Assembly (NCBI GenBank): GCA_035299085.1
Contig: DATGXG010000057.1
Location: 1-64,000, forward strand
DNA length: 64,000 nt
Source: Bacteroidales bacterium
Lineage (GTDB): Bacteria > Bacteroidota > Bacteroidia > Bacteroidales > UBA10428
Direction: 5' to 3'
The notes beneath the pieces were generated by a model. It was not told the DNA's origin and ran no database searches. It saw only the letters and a program-made list of their open reading frames with translations. The position numbers and the translations under genes are program-made. Below are positions 25,296 to 33,991 of this stretch, in pieces (the stretch's first letter is position 1; every line of letters begins with the position of its first letter).

Positions 25296-25732
25296 TGCGG
25301 GTATTTATTCCAAACCACCCAGTAAAACCCGAAAGTCTCAATCAGTTTTGAAAATTTAGTCAAATCGAAAGGCTTTACCAGGTAGCTGTTTACATTATAT
25401 TCGTATGCTTTGGATATATCTGTTTCGGCATCTGATGTAGTGAGTACAACAGTGGGAATGTTCCGGAGGCATTCATCATCCTTAATTTTCTGCAGCACTT
25501 CTATTCCATCTACTTTCGGCAGCCTCAAATCCATCAGGATAAGATCAGGGCGTGGCGAAGAACCTGGATCTTTGTATTCGCCCTGACGGAATAAGTAATC
25601 TAGCGCCTGTTGCCCGTCGCTCAGGTGTGTGATCCGGTTATTGATCCGGTTCTTTTTGAAATTCCGAAGCGCAATCTCTGCATGCGCCGGATCATCTTCA
25701 ATAAATAATATGATCAAAGGATTTCCCTCCAT
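25286..25732 (-). CDS. Single-domain response regulator
   Basis: A 148-residue receiver domain with no output domain. The acidic pocket is FIEDDP, phospho-Asp is in LILMDLRLPKVDG, the conserved Thr is in VVLTTSD and the Lys is in LVKPFD. The insert DYLFRQGEYKD is typical of Rcp1/CheY-like regulators paired with phytochrome-type or PAS kinases. It lies between two kinases (3-bp gap upstream, 10-bp overlap downstream) and is likely a phosphotransfer shuttle between them. Confidence 0.92.
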   Translation of the reverse strand: MEGNPLIILFIEDDPAHAEIALRNFKKNRINNRITHLSDGQQALDYLFRQGEYKDPGSSPRPDLILMDLRLPKVDGIEVLQKIKDDECLRNIPTVVLTTSDAETDISKAYEYNVNSYLVKPFDLTKFSKLIETFGFYWVVWNKYPHCK

Positions 25733-25735
25733 AAT

Positions 25736-28327
25736 TCAATCCATTATTCGTGTTTTATCAAGTGTAAAGAAAAATGCAGTGCCTTTTCCTTTTCCTTCTG
25801 ACTCAAACCAGATAGTGCCACCATGAACCTCAACTATTCTTTTTACCATAGCCAGACCGATTCCTGATCCTTCAGTTCCGGTGTCAAGCTTTTCAAAAAG
25901 TCCGAAAACCTTATGCCTGTATCTTGGATCGATCCCCGATCCGTTGTCTTTAATAAACAATATAAGTTCATTCCGGTTTTCCTCAATCTTCGCGCCCAGC
26001 TCAATTAAAGGTTCTTTTTGATCACCCATAAACTTAACCGCGTTGTCGATAAGATTCTGGTACAACTGAATAAGGCGCTGCTGGTGACCGGATATCATAA
26101 CTCCAGGACCTGTAATGTCAACCTTTACATTTCGTTTTGTGATGCTTCCTGCCACCAGGTCGAGAGCAGTTTGGATGATGTCCTGCATTAAAAATTCAGA
26201 TTTCGGATCTTCTTTACGACCGATCCTGGACAGGTTGAGCAGTTCATCCAGAAGGACGCCCATTTTATCCGCTGCATTCTGAATAAACCCGATGTCTTTA
26301 TCCTGTGCCGGTTTATCGTTGCTTTCAATATCTTCCTTCAGATACTCCGTGAACGATTTGATTGTAACAAGAGGACTTTTGAGATCATGTGAAACCGTAT
26401 AGATGAACCTTGTGAGTTCTTCGTTCTTCTGCTTGATCTCGGATTCGGTTTTTTTATGATCGGTAATATCCTCAAACACCGTCGCAAAATATCCTTTGCG
26501 GGGGGAAATAATATTGATAATAAAATATTTCTGAATATCCGGTATATACGTTTCAAACCGGTAAGGAACCCCTGTGGCCGCTACCTGGTAATATTGCTCT
26601 GAATACAATCCGGGTTGCGGACCTATTTCAGTAAGGGCACTGCCTTTCAGCGCTGCATATTTATCGTAAGCGGAGTTGGTTTCAATAAGCTTATAACCTG
26701 AAGGCCGGCTACCATGGTAAATTACCTCGTGGAGCCCTACGGCTTCAGGAATATTCTCAAACAGGGAGCGGAATTTCTCTTCACTTTGCAACAGGGCCTC
26801 ATTGGCTGCCTTTCTTTCAGAAATATCTTCCACTGTGAATATCGACTTTACATAGTTTCCATTGTAATCGGTTATAGAGGTAACCGATACATGCACCCAG
26901 AGCGGATTCCCGTCTTTACGAATATATCGCTTCTGGTAATCGAACATTTTCATTTCGCCTTCCTGCAATTGGGTATTCAGGGTGGCGGACATTTTCCGGT
27001 CATCAGGACAGGTAATATCATAAATTGTTTTACCGATAAGTTCATCCTGTGTGTAGCCCAGGATTTCACAAAGACGGTTATTCACTCTTACCAGGCGGTC
27101 ATTATTATCGGTTTCGGCAATTCCAATGGCTGCAAAATCAAAGATTCCCTGGAGCCGCTGTTGATTTTCCCTCAATTCTTCAGCCGATATCTTCTGGGCT
27201 GTGATGTCCAGTCCGATACCAATCTGCAACCCGCTCTTTAACCGGATATTTGCCCACATGGAGTCAACTATAGAACCGTTTTTGGCTGTGGCTTTCCATT
27301 CCTTCCACCCCGATTCAAGCGATTGCATATAATGTATAACCTCCTGGCGGCAGCAGGGGTCGGGATAAACCTTTTCCAAAATTTTACCGTCTGCAGCATC
27401 AGATTCCTCCCAACCGAGGATATTTTTATGTTCTTTATTGAACCTGAAATTTTTCAGTTCGGGATCATAGATGTTTACCATGACCGGGATATTATTGAAA
27501 ATACTTTCAAATAATTCCCGTTCATTGGATAAGATTTTGGTTCGTTGTTCAATCTCCGTGAGGTCAGTCATGGTAATAATAATGCGTTGCAATTCATCCT
27601 GCTGATTAACCACCGGCACTGTATTATAACTGATGATTCTCACACAATTATCTTTAAGCCGCAATAGTCTGACCTTATAGTTTTTCCTGAACTCGCCTTT
27701 CAATGCCAGGGCTAGTGGCCATTGGCCGAAGCCAATGACTAAGCCGTCAGTGTGCATGAGGACAAATTCTTCGGTATACTTGTCAAGATGGTTCAAACCT
27801 TCTGCCTCGGATTCAAACCCGTGAATAGCGGCAGCCGAATGATTCATTGAAATGATATTGCCCTTTTCATCTGAAACTACGAACCCTATTCCTATATTAC
27901 TGATAACTGCGTCCAGTATGCTATGTTCTAACCGCAGAGAGGATTCGGTTTCTTTTCGATCGGTAACATCCTGGATAGTAGTCAGCATGGTATGATTTCC
28001 GTCAACCATAAGCCTTTCGGATGAAATCAGCACCGTATATTTTTTTCCGGACCTGCTGCTAATGACAGTTTCGAAATTGCTCAGCATTCCTGATTTCCTT
28101 ATCTCCGCCACCATATAGCCACGGCTGGCTGGATTCGCAAACATATTCAGCAATAACGACGATCGTCCTATAACATCTTCCCGGCTGGTTTCAAACAGCG
28201 AAAAAAACGCATCATTGGCCTCAAGGATGGTTCCGTCTTCGACTATGCTGATTACCAATGCATTTGGACTGGATTTAAAAGCTGCTTCGAAAAAAGCGCT
28301 GTATTTGCCGGTTTGCAGATCTTGCAT
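25736..28327 (-). CDS. Multi-PAS sensor histidine kinase
   Basis: An 863-residue soluble kinase. At least five PAS/PAC repeats (about 15-635; HAILDA/IGIGFVVSDEKGNI, NNRLCEILGYTQDELIG and IRKDGNPLWVHVSVTSI are clear examples) are followed by HisKA with HDLKSPLVTIKSF (about 660) and a HATPase with KDNGSGIDPRYRHKVFGLFEKLDTGTEGSGIGLAMVKRI. The HDLKSP phospho-His motif places it in the bacteriophytochrome-like HWE-free group. I chose the ATG at 28327, followed by QDLQTGKYSAFFEAAF, as the start; an ATG 42 bp upstream is also in frame. It is the first gene of the sensory operon. Confidence 0.9.
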   Translation of the reverse strand: MQDLQTGKYSAFFEAAFKSSPNALVISIVEDGTILEANDAFFSLFETSREDVIGRSSLLLNMFANPASRGYMVAEIRKSGMLSNFETVISSRSGKKYTVLISSERLMVDGNHTMLTTIQDVTDRKETESSLRLEHSILDAVISNIGIGFVVSDEKGNIISMNHSAAAIHGFESEAEGLNHLDKYTEEFVLMHTDGLVIGFGQWPLALALKGEFRKNYKVRLLRLKDNCVRIISYNTVPVVNQQDELQRIIITMTDLTEIEQRTKILSNERELFESIFNNIPVMVNIYDPELKNFRFNKEHKNILGWEESDAADGKILEKVYPDPCCRQEVIHYMQSLESGWKEWKATAKNGSIVDSMWANIRLKSGLQIGIGLDITAQKISAEELRENQQRLQGIFDFAAIGIAETDNNDRLVRVNNRLCEILGYTQDELIGKTIYDITCPDDRKMSATLNTQLQEGEMKMFDYQKRYIRKDGNPLWVHVSVTSITDYNGNYVKSIFTVEDISERKAANEALLQSEEKFRSLFENIPEAVGLHEVIYHGSRPSGYKLIETNSAYDKYAALKGSALTEIGPQPGLYSEQYYQVAATGVPYRFETYIPDIQKYFIINIISPRKGYFATVFEDITDHKKTESEIKQKNEELTRFIYTVSHDLKSPLVTIKSFTEYLKEDIESNDKPAQDKDIGFIQNAADKMGVLLDELLNLSRIGRKEDPKSEFLMQDIIQTALDLVAGSITKRNVKVDITGPGVMISGHQQRLIQLYQNLIDNAVKFMGDQKEPLIELGAKIEENRNELILFIKDNGSGIDPRYRHKVFGLFEKLDTGTEGSGIGLAMVKRIVEVHGGTIWFESEGKGKGTAFFFTLDKTRIMD

Positions 28328-28445
28328 AATGTAACGTACAACCCGGGTAAAACAATAGCGGGCCGTCATTGTTTTTAATCTGACTCATTTCCCGTTCAGG
28401 TTTTCCCTTTTTGCACAATAAAGTTTTTGAAATAAATCGGTTTGC

Positions 28446-29357
28446 ATGTTCAGACATATTCCGGTAATATCCTGGTTTGACAAAGACACGATAAGGCATT
28501 TGCGCCTCCCGTTCAGCTTTTATCTTCTTCCGGTATATCTTTTTTCACTGAGCCAGGCAATCTCAATCGCACCCTCATCGGCTATTACAGGATTTGTAAT
28601 CCTGCATTTTTTCGTCTTTCCTGCAACCAATGGGTATAACAGTTACCAGGACAAGGATGAAACCAGTATCGGTGGACTCAAGTATCCTCCCAAAGTTTCA
28701 GTGAACCTGCTTTATGCTTCCCTGATGCTTGAAGTAATTGCTATCCTTTCGGCACTTCTTGTAACGCCTGTCTTCTCCGTAATGATCTTTATCTTTTTAC
28801 TCATGTCGCATTTATACAGCTATCGCGGCATCAGGCTTAAAAGGTACCCGATCACAGCTTTCATGATCGTCTTTATATTCCAGGGTGCTTTTGTCTACAT
28901 GATGTCTGCTGAATGCATACAGCCTCATTCGCTGGCCGGTCTTTTTAATACCGGCCAGATCCTTTGCCTCCCCGTATCAAGCCTGTTCATCGGCAGCATG
29001 TACCCGCTGACCCAGATATACCAGCACAAGGCCGATAAAGAAGACGGTGTTATAAGTATCAGTTATATGCTGGGTTACAAGGGAACATTTGTTTTTTCCG
29101 GTGCGCTGTTTGCTATGGCAACCACATTGCTGATCGTTTATTTTGCAGGTATTAGCAGGCTCTTGTTTGTTCTGCTTTTTATCGCATGTATTCTGCCCGT
29201 AGTTTTGCGCCTGTCGCGCTGGTTTGCTGAAGTCAGAAAAGATCCTGCCCGCGCAGACTTCGAAAACACAATGGTCATTAATAGGATTTCCGCAGTTTGT
29301 ATGAACCTGTTTTTTATTCTTATTTTCTTTCTGAACCATAAATTCGGTACCCGATGA
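28446..29357 (+). CDS. UbiA-family membrane prenyltransferase
   Basis: A 303-residue protein with about eight hydrophobic helices. The first Asp-rich motif is NGYNSYQDKDETSIGGLKYPP (about 60-80, written here as the NxxN...DxDE variant of NDxxDxxxD). The second is QHKADKEDGVISIS (about 190-203). UbiA enzymes attach isoprenoid chains to aromatic acceptors. It is translationally coupled (ATGA) to the type III PKS gene, making the PKS product the likely acceptor. Its 5' region is divergent from the sensory operon. Confidence 0.87.
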   Translation: MFRHIPVISWFDKDTIRHLRLPFSFYLLPVYLFSLSQAISIAPSSAITGFVILHFFVFPATNGYNSYQDKDETSIGGLKYPPKVSVNLLYASLMLEVIAILSALLVTPVFSVMIFIFLLMSHLYSYRGIRLKRYPITAFMIVFIFQGAFVYMMSAECIQPHSLAGLFNTGQILCLPVSSLFIGSMYPLTQIYQHKADKEDGVISISYMLGYKGTFVFSGALFAMATTLLIVYFAGISRLLFVLLFIACILPVVLRLSRWFAEVRKDPARADFENTMVINRISAVCMNLFFILIFFLNHKFGTR

Positions 29358-30442
29358 GCCGCATCGTTTCGATTGGCACAGCTGTTCCCGGGTACAAAAC
29401 AAGCCAGGACCGTATCCTTGAATTTATGATCAGTGCTTATGAAAACGATCTAGCATCCAGGAAGCTTAAAGCGCTCTTCCGTTCAAGCCGTATTGAAACA
29501 AGATATTCTGTGATTCCTGATTTTGGCAGCGAGGAATCACAATTTTTCAATGAACAGGGTCGTCCCGGGGTGAATGAACGGATGTCGTTATTCAGGCTCA
29601 AAGCCTTACCTCTTGCACTCGAGGCCATCAAAAAGGCAACATCGCGCCTTGTTCCCTGTTTTGATCCGGCATCAGTGACCCACCTGATAGCTGTAACATG
29701 CACCGGCCTCCACTCTCCCGGTCTTGATGCGATGATTGTAAAAGAAATGAAGCTGAGGGATGACATTTGCAGGATCCCCATTAATTTTCAGGGTTGCAAT
29801 GCAGCCTTTCCTGCCATGAAAGTGGCCGATATGATTGCGTTTTCTGATCCCGGTTCAAAAGTGCTTGTGGTTTGTGTTGAGTTATGCACGCTTCATTTCA
29901 GTGCCAATAACAATGATGACAACCTTCTTTCGAACACCTTGTTTGGTGACGGCGCTGCGGCAATGATCGTTGTTCCTGATAAAATAGCCGATAAAAGCAG
30001 GTGGAACGGATTTGAAATCAAAGGATTTTATTCAAGTCTTTTCTCTGAGGGTAATGACCTGATGGGCTGGAATATCGGAGAACATAATTTTGAAATGATC
30101 CTCAGTCATGATGTCCCGGTTTTTTTGGGATCCAATATCAGGAATTTTATTTCCGCAGCAGAGGAAAAACTTGGCATTGCTGAATCCGATATCCGCCACT
30201 GGGCTGTTCATCCGGGAGGCAAAAAGATCCTCGATGAAATGATAAAAGCTGTCGGACTCAACGGTAATTCACTTTTGGATTCTTACAAGGTCTTGCGTGA
30301 ATATGGTAACATTTCATCACCTACAATCCTCTTTGTTCTTAATGAAATTGTAAAAAAAAGCCTGTCGGCGGGTGACAATGTTTTTGCAGTGGGCTTTGGC
30401 CCGGGAATTACGATGGATGCTTTATGGCTTACTTATGCCTGA
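29354..30442 (+). CDS. Type III polyketide synthase (chalcone/stilbene synthase family)
   Basis: A 362-residue protein with the full catalytic triad: C148 in NFQGCNAAFPAM, H286 in HWAVHPGGKK and N319 in YGNISSP. The closing GFGPGITMDALWL loop at 347-358 is the family signature. Type III PKSs condense an acyl-CoA starter with malonyl-CoA and cyclise the chain to resorcinols, pyrones or naphthols. The gene overlaps UbiA by 4 bp and the methyltransferase by 8 bp. The product cannot be read, but the tailoring genes suggest a prenylated, methylated, hydroxylated aromatic. Confidence 0.93.
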   Translation: MSRIVSIGTAVPGYKTSQDRILEFMISAYENDLASRKLKALFRSSRIETRYSVIPDFGSEESQFFNEQGRPGVNERMSLFRLKALPLALEAIKKATSRLVPCFDPASVTHLIAVTCTGLHSPGLDAMIVKEMKLRDDICRIPINFQGCNAAFPAMKVADMIAFSDPGSKVLVVCVELCTLHFSANNNDDNLLSNTLFGDGAAAMIVVPDKIADKSRWNGFEIKGFYSSLFSEGNDLMGWNIGEHNFEMILSHDVPVFLGSNIRNFISAAEEKLGIAESDIRHWAVHPGGKKILDEMIKAVGLNGNSLLDSYKVLREYGNISSPTILFVLNEIVKKSLSAGDNVFAVGFGPGITMDALWLTYA

Positions 30443-31136
30443 CTTTACTCAAAGATCGGAAAAGCCTGAGATGATGGATTCTCCGGTTCCGGAAAATCTT
30501 TTATTCCGCAACCTGGCTGAACTGGACATCCTGAACCGGCATTTCGGAGGTCATTCCGCATCAATCAGGGGAATACAAAAACTGGTGAAACCTGATGGAA
30601 AAGTATACCATGTTGTGGACCTGGGATGCGGAAGCGGTGATTCAATGAAACAAATCGCACTGTGGTGCCGGAAAGCGAATATCAAAATAAAGCTTACAGG
30701 TGTTGATGTGAGCGGCGATGCGATCCGCTATGCAAAGCTTCAGTGTTCGGGTTTCCCCGAAATTACACCCATCGTAGCAGATTATAGGGAGTTAAAAAAG
30801 TATCGGTTCACTGCCGATATTTTTCACTCTTCACTATTCTGTCATCACCTGCCCGACTTCGAACTCCGGGAGATGCTTGAGTATTTTAAATTGTGTGCAA
30901 CCACCGGATTTGTCATCAATGATGTAATGCGCAACCGCGTTGGGTATTATGCTTCAGGAATACTGACAAAGCTCGGCAGGGCTACTTCCCTGGCCCGCAA
31001 TGACGGTCCTCTTTCGGTATTGAAAGGTTTAACCAAAATGGAATGGATAAGTATGCTGAATGAAACGGGTGTTCGTTATGAGCTTTCGGGTATTTGGCTA
31101 TACAGGATATTGATAACTGCCTATGTTGGAAGGTAA
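30435..31136 (+). CDS. SAM-dependent class I methyltransferase
   Basis: A 233-residue methyltransferase with motif I VVDLGCGSGDS (60-70), LTGVDVSGDAIRYAK (motif II) and FHSSLFCHHLPD (motif IV region). I place the start at ATG 30435, which overlaps the PKS stop by 8 bp and gives a normal N-terminus. It resembles the O/C-methyltransferases encoded beside type III PKSs in alkylresorcinol pathways. The FAD-monooxygenase gene starts within its last 14 bp. Confidence 0.87.
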   Translation: MPDFTQRSEKPEMMDSPVPENLLFRNLAELDILNRHFGGHSASIRGIQKLVKPDGKVYHVVDLGCGSGDSMKQIALWCRKANIKIKLTGVDVSGDAIRYAKLQCSGFPEITPIVADYRELKKYRFTADIFHSSLFCHHLPDFELREMLEYFKLCATTGFVINDVMRNRVGYYASGILTKLGRATSLARNDGPLSVLKGLTKMEWISMLNETGVRYELSGIWLYRILITAYVGR

Positions 31137-32694
31137 AACGGATATATTGATAACAGGGGCCGGTCCTGTAGGCCTGTTTATGGCCTGTCAGCTGGTTAAG
31201 CACAATATGCGGTTCCGGATTATTGATCAGTCGCCGGGTGTGACAGCTTACTCCGGCGCATTAATCATTCACGCAGGAACGCTGGAGCTTTTCAGGCAGC
31301 TGGGATTGGCTGAAGAAGCAATTGCCCGGGGCAGAATTCTGAAAGCCATGCATTTTTCATTCAATGGTAAGAAAGCAGTGCGTCTGGATATCGGTCATGC
31401 CGGTAAAAATCAAAGCGAGTATCCGTATGCCTTGTTGCTTGAACAGCATAAAACAGAGAATATCCTTATCCGTTTTCTTGAAAAGAACCGGGTAAAAATT
31501 GAACGGGAAACCGCGTTGACAGATTTCAGCGAATTTTCAGATCACGTTGATAATTACATAACCTGCGGATTTACCGATGAAAAAATCGTGTCCTCGTACC
31601 TGGTAGCTGCCGATGGCGGACATAGCCTGGTGAGGTCGAAACTTGAAATCCCCCTTTTGGGAAAAACCCACAGCAGGTCTTTGTTTGCGACCGACTGCAA
31701 AGCCAGTGTTAACCTTCCGGAAAATGAAGCATTGATTGCAGTATCACCAGGGGCTACGACCGGTTTATTTCCCCTTGGTAATGGTAAATGGAGGATTGAC
31801 GGGGCTTTTTTATGGCATGATGCCAACTCCGACATCTCATTCAGGAATATAAGTGACCATTTCAAACGGAAAACAAAGTTGGATTTTGGATTGAATGAGC
31901 CTTCCTGGTTCTCGAAATTTGAGTCGCACCAGCGAAATGCTCTTTTTTTTAATACCGAAAGATGCTTCCTGGTTGGCGATGCTGCACATCTGTACAGTCC
32001 GGTCGGAGCGCAGGGCATGAATCATGGTATGCAGGACGCGGCTAATCTGGCGTGGAAAATGTCGTTTGTTCTCAAAAAATGGGCAAAGCCCTGTGTTCTT
32101 TATACCTATGAACAGGAGAGGAAACAGGTATCAGAAAAAACAGCACATATAAGTGACAGAGTATTTAATGTGCTTTCATCCGACAGGTCGGCGCTTAAAT
32201 TTTTCCGGTTGCGCCTTTTGCCTTTTATGCTGAAACTATTTCTTCCTTTAATAAAAACAACAAAGGTTAAGGAATACCTGTTTCGCAGCATTTCAGGGAT
32301 CGGAGCGGTATACCAGGGCAGTGTGCTGAGCAGGAAAAGTGCATATGGTCGACCGTGCGCGGGGGAAAGGATGCCGTTCGGGGTATTCACCGAAGGCCAT
32401 AAATCGGAAGAGATCACTGAAACCATCGGAAATACCCGGATGCAGATATTCCTGTTAAAGAAAGAGCAGGATACCGAATTGTTCAGAAAGGTAATTGATC
32501 GCTTTAAAAATCAACTTTTCGTGAGGGAGATAGAATACAAAGAAGCTACAAAATTGTTATTTGATCGGCTAAGCGTAAAACGAACCATGTTTTATCTGGT
32601 ACGACCGGATTTTTATATTGCGTGCAAAGGCACTGATGCCGAATTCCTTGAAAAATATCTTTACAGGGTTTTAATTCCGAATGGTGGTTCATGA
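31123..32694 (+). CDS. FAD-dependent aromatic monooxygenase
   Basis: A 523-residue UbiH/PHBH-type flavoprotein hydroxylase. The N-terminal dinucleotide motif is ITGAGPVGLFMACQL (10-24), the central segment is VAADGGHSLVRSKL (DG motif) and the FAD/ribityl motif is VGDAAHLYSPVGAQGMNHGMQDAANLAWKM (about 285-315). A thioredoxin-like C-terminal domain (about 400-520) matches the larger polyketide hydroxylases. It probably hydroxylates the polyketide ring, for instance a resorcinol to a quinol. It overlaps both neighbours. Confidence 0.88.
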   Translation: MLEGKTDILITGAGPVGLFMACQLVKHNMRFRIIDQSPGVTAYSGALIIHAGTLELFRQLGLAEEAIARGRILKAMHFSFNGKKAVRLDIGHAGKNQSEYPYALLLEQHKTENILIRFLEKNRVKIERETALTDFSEFSDHVDNYITCGFTDEKIVSSYLVAADGGHSLVRSKLEIPLLGKTHSRSLFATDCKASVNLPENEALIAVSPGATTGLFPLGNGKWRIDGAFLWHDANSDISFRNISDHFKRKTKLDFGLNEPSWFSKFESHQRNALFFNTERCFLVGDAAHLYSPVGAQGMNHGMQDAANLAWKMSFVLKKWAKPCVLYTYEQERKQVSEKTAHISDRVFNVLSSDRSALKFFRLRLLPFMLKLFLPLIKTTKVKEYLFRSISGIGAVYQGSVLSRKSAYGRPCAGERMPFGVFTEGHKSEEITETIGNTRMQIFLLKKEQDTELFRKVIDRFKNQLFVREIEYKEATKLLFDRLSVKRTMFYLVRPDFYIACKGTDAEFLEKYLYRVLIPNGGS

Positions 32695-33185
32695 ATACTG
32701 AAGAAGATAAACAATTTGATTTCTGGCAGAAATGGCTTTATTATAGCAGTCTGTTGATTGCTGCCGGTGTGCTTTTCATTTTCATTTTGTTCCCGGGCTT
32801 ATTATACATACCGTATGTAAGGTTTTTGGCGGAATCACTTCAATTGCCATATGATGCACAGGAAGCTGCGATGAATTTTATGCTTTTTTTTAGGGGCCCC
32901 TTCGGTGCAACATTAATCTGTGCTTACCTTATGCTTGCCTGGATCTCATCGCATGCATTCAAAAGAAAAGATGCCTGGGCCCGCAATGCCATTGCAGGTG
33001 CTTTCAGCGTCTGGTTCATCATTGATTCTTTATTTTGCATGTATTATGGTATCTGGTTTCAGTTATATGCCATTAATTTGCTTTCATTTCTGCAAAAAGC
33101 CCTTCCACTCGGTTTTACATGGAAATATTTCAAGAGCAGTGAATTTCTTGATGATAAATTCAAATATTACCATGGGGTAAAATGA
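32691..33185 (+). CDS. Unknown four-helix membrane protein of the PKS cluster
   Basis: A 164-residue protein I do not recognise. It has four hydrophobic segments (about 17-40, 72-87, 105-120, 122-140) and short charged ends. It is coupled to the monooxygenase gene by ATGA overlap, so it belongs to the same operon. A role as a membrane scaffold, small carrier or product-transfer protein is possible, but nothing in the sequence decides it. Confidence 0.7.
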   Translation: MNTEEDKQFDFWQKWLYYSSLLIAAGVLFIFILFPGLLYIPYVRFLAESLQLPYDAQEAAMNFMLFFRGPFGATLICAYLMLAWISSHAFKRKDAWARNAIAGAFSVWFIIDSLFCMYYGIWFQLYAINLLSFLQKALPLGFTWKYFKSSEFLDDKFKYYHGVK

Positions 33186-33229
33186 AGATCACCGATCTTA
33201 TATTTACATTAACTTTTTACCCCATTGTC

Positions 33230-33757
33230 ATGAAAAAACTAATATTTTCCCATTCAGTATTCTTCATTTCCCTGATTTCCATGTTCTCTGTGAACACAGT
33301 CGCCCAGCAGCCTGTCAGCATTGATACCCTTATGGTTGCCGCCCGTGAGATCATAAATGAAACCCATTACTGTGCCCTTGCAACAATTGACTCCACTGGT
33401 CAGCCGCAGATCCGCACGATGAATCCCTTTCCTTTGAAGGATGAGTTTATCATCTGGTTCGCCACGTCCAGGGACAGCCGCAAGGTAAGGGAGATCAGGA
33501 ATAATCCAAAGGTTTGTGTTTATTATGCCGATCATGTGAATGCCAAAGGGTATGTAAATATTACAGGCACTGCAGAGGTTATTGATGATAAGGAACTGCT
33601 TGTTAAAATGAAGCGGGATTACTGGGAAGGAATGACAAACTGGAAGGATGTTTTCGTGCTGATCAGGATTGTGCCGCAATATATTGAAGTAATAAATTAC
33701 AAGCACGGCCTGAACAACGATCCCAAAACGTTCCGGGCCCCTCATAAAAAACTATAG
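33230..33757 (+). CDS. Exported pyridoxamine-5'-phosphate-oxidase-like flavin protein
   Basis: A 175-residue protein with a signal peptide (ATG at 33230; about 1-22, cleaved near VAQQ) and a split beta-barrel flavin-binding fold. ETHYCALATIDSTGQPQIRTMNPF, FATSRDSRKVREIRNNPKVCVYYAD and YVNITGTAEVIDD are family features. A longer in-frame start at 33182 overlaps the preceding gene but lacks a signal peptide. Most family members are cytoplasmic, so an exported copy is less usual; some bind heme or F420 rather than FMN. Confidence 0.82.
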   Translation: MKKLIFSHSVFFISLISMFSVNTVAQQPVSIDTLMVAAREIINETHYCALATIDSTGQPQIRTMNPFPLKDEFIIWFATSRDSRKVREIRNNPKVCVYYADHVNAKGYVNITGTAEVIDDKELLVKMKRDYWEGMTNWKDVFVLIRIVPQYIEVINYKHGLNNDPKTFRAPHKKL

Positions 33758-33861
33758 CTTTAATAATTGGGACTATCCACCCCAAGCCCGGACTTACCTT
33801 TTTTCACCATCTCACGGCTTTTATAACCACAACAATAATCGAAGCACCGTGCGGTGGCCGG

Positions 33862-33964
33862 GACAAAACGGGGAGCGGGCTGGGAGTCGTTTTGTCTGGT
33901 CTTTTCTTTGGTTCTTTCTTTGTGACAGGACAAAGAAAGAACATACAGTTTGGGGCGAAGCCCC
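33862..33964. repeat. Three consecutive hairpins upstream of mscS
   Basis: GACAAAACG (33862-33870) pairs with CGTTTTGTC (33888-33896). GTTCTTTCTTTGT (33911-33923) pairs with ACAAAGAAAGAAC (33930-33942), a perfect 13-bp stem. GGGGC-GAA-GCCCC (33952-33964) contains the GCGAAGC minihairpin. They fill the 234-bp gap between the PNPOx-like gene and mscS. Their role is unknown; the first two may terminate transcription from upstream. Confidence 0.85.
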
Positions 33965-33991
33965 TATATAATTGTTATTGTTAAAAAGCAA

